A DNA stretch of 9,965 nucleotides from Bacillota bacterium (lineage in GTDB: Bacteria > Bacillota_A > Clostridia > DSM-8532). The position numbers and the translations under genes are program-made. The stretch's first letter is position 1; each line of letters starts with the position of its first letter. Shown here piece after piece: positions 6,214 through 9,965 of the stretch. The notes below the pieces were generated by a model that did not search any database, had not been told where the DNA came from, and worked only from the letters and a program-made list of their open reading frames with translations. The stretch spans positions 1-9,965 of the forward strand of contig JAFADM010000456.1 of NCBI GenBank assembly GCA_023424865.1, written 5' to 3'.

Positions 6214-6937
6214 CAGCTGCGGCTTCCTCCGTTCTTTCGGATAGCTGGATTTTTTTACGTATTTCAGTAACCAGATCCTGCGTCGTATCAATGATACGTT
6301 TTGGGATACGCGACCTCTTTGCCGGATCCGAATAGCTTGCAATCAGGCGGCTGAACCATCGGAGGCTTTCCTCATTCATATCAAGCCTTCGGGAAAGCTC
6401 TGCAATCATAAAAAGGCAAATAAATTCATCCACACCGCTTTTGGTCAAATCCTCTTTTTGGTAAGCGTAGGTATAATGCTCCAAGGCATGCTTTAAATAT
6501 TTTCTCTCATTTTCGTTATCATTTTTGTAACGGTATAGCCATGCGATTCGCATGCATATTTTAGCCTGCTCGGAACGAAGCTCCTCCCTGACTACTAGGT
6601 TGAATAAAACAAGCTTAAATGCATTGAGAGCCTGGTCCGTATCCCTTTCTCCGGACATGTCCCTTGGTGTCCAACTGCTTTGAACACTTTTTCTGTTCTT
6701 CTCTTTGGCATATTTGTTAATCTCTGCAGAGAAGTTGGAAACATGCACGCCAAAACCGCAGTGAGAGCAAACGATACTTTCATAAAAAAGAGGATTTACT
6801 CCCTCATAGTAAGGACAAAAATCCGTATCCTGCTTAATTATTCTTGTAGATTTAGCTTTTACTTTTACAATTGCAAATTCTTTTTCGCAAATGGGACAAT
6901 GGGTCTTTGATTCATAGATTGCACCGTTAGCCTGCAT
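6185..6937 (-). CDS. DUF2225 family protein, zinc ribbon plus TPR-like helices
   Basis: The 250-residue protein opens with a probable zinc-binding module: CPIC at 14-17 and CSHC at 57-60, with a further Cys41 in DFCPYYEGVNPLFYE. The motif order HCPIC...DFCPYYEGVNPLFYESIVCSHCGFG is characteristic of DUF2225 (PF09986). The remainder is helix-rich and TPR-like (for example ICMRIAWLYRYKNDNENERKYLKHALEHY, given here only by its outline at about 127-155, and LSRRLDMNEESLRWFSRLI near 185-203). No signal peptide or membrane segment is seen, so it should be cytoplasmic. The biochemical role of the family is unknown to me. The ribosome site is weak (AGAAAG about 9 bases upstream). The gene is the first of a run of three overlapping genes ending in pilD, downstream of a likely promoter at 6978-7009. 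Confidence 0.85.
   Translation of the reverse strand: MQANGAIYESKTHCPICEKEFAIVKVKAKSTRIIKQDTDFCPYYEGVNPLFYESIVCSHCGFGVHVSNFSAEINKYAKEKNRKSVQSSWTPRDMSGERDTDQALNAFKLVLFNLVVREELRSEQAKICMRIAWLYRYKNDNENERKYLKHALEHYTYAYQKEDLTKSGVDEFICLFMIAELSRRLDMNEESLRWFSRLIASYSDPAKRSRIPKRIIDTTQDLVTEIRKKIQLSERTEEAAADADQGKSTK
6223..6230 (-). promoter_or_regulatory. Ribosome binding site deciding the AIR-synthase-like start
   Basis: GGAGGAAG on the minus strand lies 9 bases before the ATG at 6213 (12 bases if counted from GGAGG), inside the 3' end of the DUF2225 gene. No comparable site precedes the upstream in-frame ATG at 6342, which would also give a 43-residue extension unlike the family. This supports the shorter protein. 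Confidence 0.65.
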
Positions 6938-6977
6938 TTTATCACGCTTTCTGCTGTAAATGTATATTTACCCCACA

Positions 6978-7009
6978 TCATTATATAGCTGCATTATTAT
7001 ATATCTGCA
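6978..7009 (-). repeat. 16-base tandem duplication carrying two -10 boxes, likely promoter of the DUF2225-pilD genes
   Basis: On the minus strand, TGCAGATATATAATAA (7009-6994) is followed directly by TGCAGCTATATAATGA (6993-6978), 14 of 16 bases identical. Each unit holds a perfect TATAAT, at 7001-6996 and 6985-6980. No good -35 box stands at 16-18 bases upstream of either, so promoter strength may depend on an activator or only one copy may work. A start from the inner box would fall near 6973, about 36 bases before the DUF2225 ATG. The rest of the 125-base spacer has no convincing terminator for the thiI transcript. Confidence 0.45.
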
Positions 7010-7062
7010 CTACATATACCACTTCCCGCTGCTGAGAAAACAGGCTCGGCATTAAGATTTTG

Positions 7063-8247
7063 TTAACGACCGGGCAGTTTTATTAATTCCGTACCGTCCA
7101 AAGCGGCCTGAATGAGCGCCTCTTCCTCCAGAACCTTTTCAAAGGCAATAGTTTTTGCAAGAGATGGCCTGGTTACGGGATGCTTTGCGGTAAACAAGGT
7201 ACAGCAATCCTCATAGGGCAGAATAGAGGTTTCAAAGGTATCAATCTTTCGAGCTTTTTCGATTACCTCGTTTTTATCCATGCCGACTAATGGCCGGTAG
7301 ACGGGCAGAGTGCACACCGAATTGGTAACAAGCATGCTTTCCATCGTCTGGCTTGCAACCTGGCCGATGGCTTCGCCGGTAACAAGGGCCAACGAGCCCT
7401 CACGCAGGGCGATTTTTTCAGCTATACGCATCATGTAGCGTCGCATAATAATGGTTAAATAATCCGCAGGGCATTTTTCGTTGATCAGAAGCTGAATTTC
7501 CGTAAAGGGAACCACATAGAGATTTATTCCCATACACCAGCTTCCCAGGATTTCGGCAAGCTTGACCACCTTCTCCTTTGCCCTTTCGCTGGTATAGGGA
7601 TGGCTGTGGAAATAAACCGCATCCAGGGTTACACCCCGCTTTGCCACCATCCAGCCTGCAACGGGGCTGTCAATGCCTCCTGATAATAGCAGGGTGGCCT
7701 TTCCTCCGGAACCGGTGGGCAAGCCCTTGGCCATTTGAATAATCTCCGAATAAATATGGGTGGCTTCTCTGACTTCCACATACAGGATAAAGTCAGGGTG
7801 ATGAACATCCACTTTTAAAACGGGCAGCTTGTCTAAAAGATAGCTTCCAAGATCCGCGCAGAGCTGAGGGGAATTAAGGGGAAAGGTTTTATCTCCTCGT
7901 TTGGCTTCAACCTTGAAGGTGACAAAGCCCTTTCTGTCAATAAGCTCCTTCACATGGAGACAGGCGCCCTCTCTTATTTTATCGAGATCCGTTTCCACTG
8001 TGTCTACAAGGCTTACGGAGGCAATTCCAAAAATGCGGCTTAAGGCACCTAAGACCTCTTCCTGGTCGTAGGAAGGATCCTCGGATTCAATATAAATACG
8101 GCTCTGGGACTTGGATATTTTAACTTTTGCCAGGGGAGCAAGAGAGCTTCGGATATTTTGAATGAGCCTGGCCTCAAAGGTATGCTTGTTAAGCCCCTTT
8201 AAAAATATTTCCTCGTACCTTACCAATATCCTTTTATTCATCACCAT
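7063..8247 (-). CDS. thiI: tRNA 4-thiouridine synthase ThiI (rhodanese-less form)
   Basis: ThiI activates uridine 8 of tRNA by adenylation and inserts sulfur to make 4-thiouridine, a near-UV sensor; it can also pass sulfur to the thiazole of thiamine. The 394 residues comprise an N-terminal ferredoxin-like domain (about 1-75), a THUMP domain (about 76-165) and a PP-loop ATPase domain (about 175-390) with the signature LLLSGGIDSPVAGWM (186-200). HSHPYTSERAKEKV (214-227) and ILPYEDCCTLF (342-352) are also family-typical; Cys348 or 349 probably corresponds to the catalytic cysteine equivalent to E. coli Cys344. The C-terminal rhodanese domain of the 482-residue E. coli enzyme is absent, as in Bacillus, where the neighbouring NifZ desulfurase supplies sulfur. 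An AGAGGA site lies 5 bases before the ATG at 8247; an in-frame ATG at 8241 is a possible alternative. It follows the desulfurase by 51 bases. Confidence 0.96.
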   Translation of the reverse strand: MVMNKRILVRYEEIFLKGLNKHTFEARLIQNIRSSLAPLAKVKISKSQSRIYIESEDPSYDQEEVLGALSRIFGIASVSLVDTVETDLDKIREGACLHVKELIDRKGFVTFKVEAKRGDKTFPLNSPQLCADLGSYLLDKLPVLKVDVHHPDFILYVEVREATHIYSEIIQMAKGLPTGSGGKATLLLSGGIDSPVAGWMVAKRGVTLDAVYFHSHPYTSERAKEKVVKLAEILGSWCMGINLYVVPFTEIQLLINEKCPADYLTIIMRRYMMRIAEKIALREGSLALVTGEAIGQVASQTMESMLVTNSVCTLPVYRPLVGMDKNEVIEKARKIDTFETSILPYEDCCTLFTAKHPVTRPSLAKTIAFEKVLEEEALIQAALDGTELIKLPGR

Positions 8248-8298
8248 TACTATCCTCTTCCATAATCATGATTTGGTATTGAAACAGCGGTGCAGGAC

Positions 8299-9444
8299 CT
8301 ACCGCCGGATTCGTATTTTATCCAGGACCGCTGCAACTGCGTTTCCGCAGGCAGAAGCCTCTTCTATGGTATTATCACCCGAAAAGCTGAAGCGAATGGC
8401 TCCCTGCTCCCATTCCTTCGGTACGCCTGCAGCTTTTATGACATGGCTGATGCCGTCATGCCTGGAATGACAGGCTGAACCGCTGGAAACATAAATGGCC
8501 TGGGCTTCCAGGCTGTGGAGCAGAATTTCCGCCTTTATTCCTTTAAAGGAAACATTAAGTATTCCGGGTGTACCCTCCTGAGGTGAATTCACTCTGTATT
8601 GCCCGGGCAATCTTTTTTCAAGCTCATCAAGAAGGGCAAGCCGTACCTTTTTCATCTGTTCCTCATCCCGGACACGACGTTCATGCTTTATGGAGGCTGA
8701 CAGGGAAAAGGCTGCGATGCCTGGAACATTAACGGTTCCCGAGCGCTGGTTTCGTTCATGTCCTCCTCCCAGGAGTAAGGGTGCAAAGCGTGTGCCTTTC
8801 CTTGAATAAAGAAGGCCTACCCCCTTGGGACCATGAATTTTATGAGCACTGACGCTTATAAAATCAGCCTTAAGCGATTTAACGCTTATGGGGATTTTAC
8901 CAAAGCTCTGAACTGCGTCCACATGATAAGCAATGGCCGGATTGTAGCGCTTAATCCTCTCTCCTGCCTCCACGATAGGCTCTATGGTACCAAACTCATT
9001 ATTAACGTGCATGAGGTTAACCAGAACCGTATCCTTCCGAAGTCTGCTTTCCAAATCCGAGAGGCTTATTCTTCCTGTACTGTCAACTGTGAGCCATTCT
9101 ACCTCCCAGCCCTGTGAAGCAAGGAGATTTAAGGATTCCAGGGAAGCCGGATGCTCTACCGGAGAAGAAAGGATATGTCTTCCTGCGCGCTTTGTAATTT
9201 CTGAGCTTCCTCTTAAAGCTGTATTGATGGATTCGGTTCCTCCGGAAGTAAATACAAGCTCCTCCGGAAGGGCTTTTATTAAGGAAGCCAGTTCCTTGCG
9301 GCTGCTTTCCAGAATTTTTTCCGCTGCAAGACCCAATCCGTGCATGGACGAAGAGTTGGCAAAGGCCTCCTCCATCAGTTTTGCCATTAAGGCAATGGTC
9401 TCGGGATAGGGCTTGGTTGTAGCACTATTGTCAAAATAGATCAT
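8299..9444 (-). CDS. Cysteine desulfurase, NifS/NifZ type, partner of ThiI
   Basis: A pyridoxal-phosphate enzyme that removes sulfur from L-cysteine, forming alanine and an enzyme persulfide. The 381 residues start directly with MIYFDNSATTKP, the family N-terminus. Conserved points: GGTESIN (68-74), His98 in VEHPA, MHVNNEFGTIEPI (145-157), VDAVQSFGK (175-183), the PLP lysine K202 in SAHKIHGPKG, RSGT (234-237), and the catalytic Cys325 in SSGSACHS. It lies 51 bases upstream of thiI, the arrangement of nifZ-thiI in Bacillus subtilis, and since no iscU or other Fe-S scaffold gene is present here, sulfur delivery to ThiI is the best guess. A GGAGG ribosome site (9457-9461) is 12 bases from the ATG, a somewhat long spacing. 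It could in principle also serve Fe-S cluster assembly, as paralogues often do. Confidence 0.93.
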   Translation of the reverse strand: MIYFDNSATTKPYPETIALMAKLMEEAFANSSSMHGLGLAAEKILESSRKELASLIKALPEELVFTSGGTESINTALRGSSEITKRAGRHILSSPVEHPASLESLNLLASQGWEVEWLTVDSTGRISLSDLESRLRKDTVLVNLMHVNNEFGTIEPIVEAGERIKRYNPAIAYHVDAVQSFGKIPISVKSLKADFISVSAHKIHGPKGVGLLYSRKGTRFAPLLLGGGHERNQRSGTVNVPGIAAFSLSASIKHERRVRDEEQMKKVRLALLDELEKRLPGQYRVNSPQEGTPGILNVSFKGIKAEILLHSLEAQAIYVSSGSACHSRHDGISHVIKAAGVPKEWEQGAIRFSFSGDNTIEEASACGNAVAAVLDKIRIRR

Positions 9445-9474
9445 TTTTCAGGCAAACCTCCGTGGGCAATGAAA

Positions 9475-9957
9475 TCATACTTCCAGTAATCTGGCTTCTA
9501 TCCTGCCGTTTCCTATTTCGAGGAGCGCATATGTACCATGATGGCCACCTCTGGGACTACTGGTGCTTCCAGGATTAAGGATAAGCCCGGCAGAGGTTTT
9601 AAGAAGCAGCGGAATATGGGTGTGCCCGTATAAAACTACGTCCAGGCCTTCCGCTTTTCCTCTGGCCTCCAGTCTTCCGGTACCGTTTTTCACATCATAC
9701 CGGTGTCCGTGGGTTAAGAGAAGCTTTTTTCCCTCCACCTCCAAAAGGCGTTCCATGGGAGCTTCACTTAAAAAGAAATCACAATTGCCTGAAATTATAA
9801 AAAACTCATGTTCGGGAAACGCTTCCTTAAGCTGAAGAGCATCCCGTGAATAATCACCCAGATGGATAACCGAACGAATCCCCGGCCAGGAACGAAGGAT
9901 CTCCTCTGCTTCCGTAAGCTCGCCGTGAGTATCGCTAAGGACTATAAACTGTTTCAT
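9475..9957 (-). CDS. YfcE/MJ0936-type metallophosphoesterase
   Basis: A small cytoplasmic two-metal phosphodiesterase of the calcineurin-like superfamily, 160 residues, close to the usual family length. The metal-binding motifs appear in order: SDTHG (8-12, Asp9 and His11), HLGDYSRD (32-39, Asp35), SGNCDF (56-61, Asn58), THGHRYDV (82-89) and YGHTHIP (110-116, His112 and His114). Substrates of the family in cells are mostly unknown; YfcE and MJ0936 hydrolyse phosphodiesters in vitro. The start MKQFIVLSDTHG matches the family N-terminus. Only 8 bases upstream are in the window, so the ribosome site and promoter cannot be judged. The next gene begins 30 bases after its stop, so it is probably co-transcribed with the cysteine desulfurase and thiI. 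In some Clostridia such genes follow rph and an ITP pyrophosphatase gene; whether that holds here lies outside the window. Confidence 0.93.
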   Translation of the reverse strand: MKQFIVLSDTHGELTEAEEILRSWPGIRSVIHLGDYSRDALQLKEAFPEHEFFIISGNCDFFLSEAPMERLLEVEGKKLLLTHGHRYDVKNGTGRLEARGKAEGLDVVLYGHTHIPLLLKTSAGLILNPGSTSSPRGGHHGTYALLEIGNGRIEARLLEV

Positions 9958-9965
9958 AAGGGAAT

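Noticed and set aside
6214..6342. 43-residue N-terminal extension of the AIR-synthase-like protein from the ATG at 6342
   Set aside because: It lies fully within the DUF2225 gene in another frame, is Arg/Lys-rich without family resemblance, and a good ribosome site stands just before the ATG at 6213.
7024..7053. Possible terminator after thiI (CCG...CTG pairing with CAG...CGG)
   Set aside because: The stem is interrupted by a 3x3 mismatch and no T-run follows on the minus strand.
8287..8305. Inverted repeat GCGGT...ACCGC at the cysteine desulfurase stop, possible terminator before thiI
   Set aside because: Only a 5-bp stem with a 9-base loop and no T-run after it; a terminator between two functionally linked genes is also unlikely. 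At most a weak pause or processing site.

Overview
The window reads as an ordinary chromosomal stretch of a Gram-positive anaerobe, most likely a member of the Clostridia (Bacillota). The reasons are strong GAGGAG-type Shine-Dalgarno sites, AT-rich spacers, a rhodanese-less ThiI beside a dedicated cysteine desulfurase, a DUF2225 protein, and a pilB-pilT-pilC type IV pilus operon of clostridial layout. Genus is not determinable from what I can see. Every gene lies on the minus strand, so transcription runs from the right edge to the left edge.

Right third (9957 to 7063): a YfcE/MJ0936-type metallophosphoesterase, a NifS-type cysteine desulfurase and ThiI. The last two form a sulfur-transfer pair for 4-thiouridine in tRNA and possibly thiamine thiazole. 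The transcript probably begins beyond the right edge.

Middle (6937 to 4457): a DUF2225 zinc-ribbon protein, a divergent AIR-synthase/HypE-like protein and the prepilin peptidase PilD. They overlap head to tail by 29 and 4 bases, so they look translationally coupled. A 125-base spacer upstream carries a 16-base tandem duplication with a TATAAT box in each copy, the likely promoter.

Left (4456 to 1): a 332-base gap with a good -10 box and a leader of about 155 nt that can fold into two elaborate hairpins, then pilB (assembly ATPase with a tandem MshEN-type N-terminus), pilT (retraction ATPase), pilC (platform protein) and the first 26 codons of a class III-leader prepilin. PilD processes the pilin, PilB and PilT drive extension and retraction through PilC, and the MshEN motif suggests cyclic-di-GMP input to PilB.

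No mobile element, CRISPR array, tRNA or rRNA is visible. The items most worth a second look are the structured pilB leader (with a possible Cys/His-rich mini-ORF), the AIR-synthase-like protein that has lost most of the family's metal/ATP-binding acidic residues yet is coupled to pilD, and the MshEN repeat of PilB. None of these is shown to be a new system by the sequence alone.
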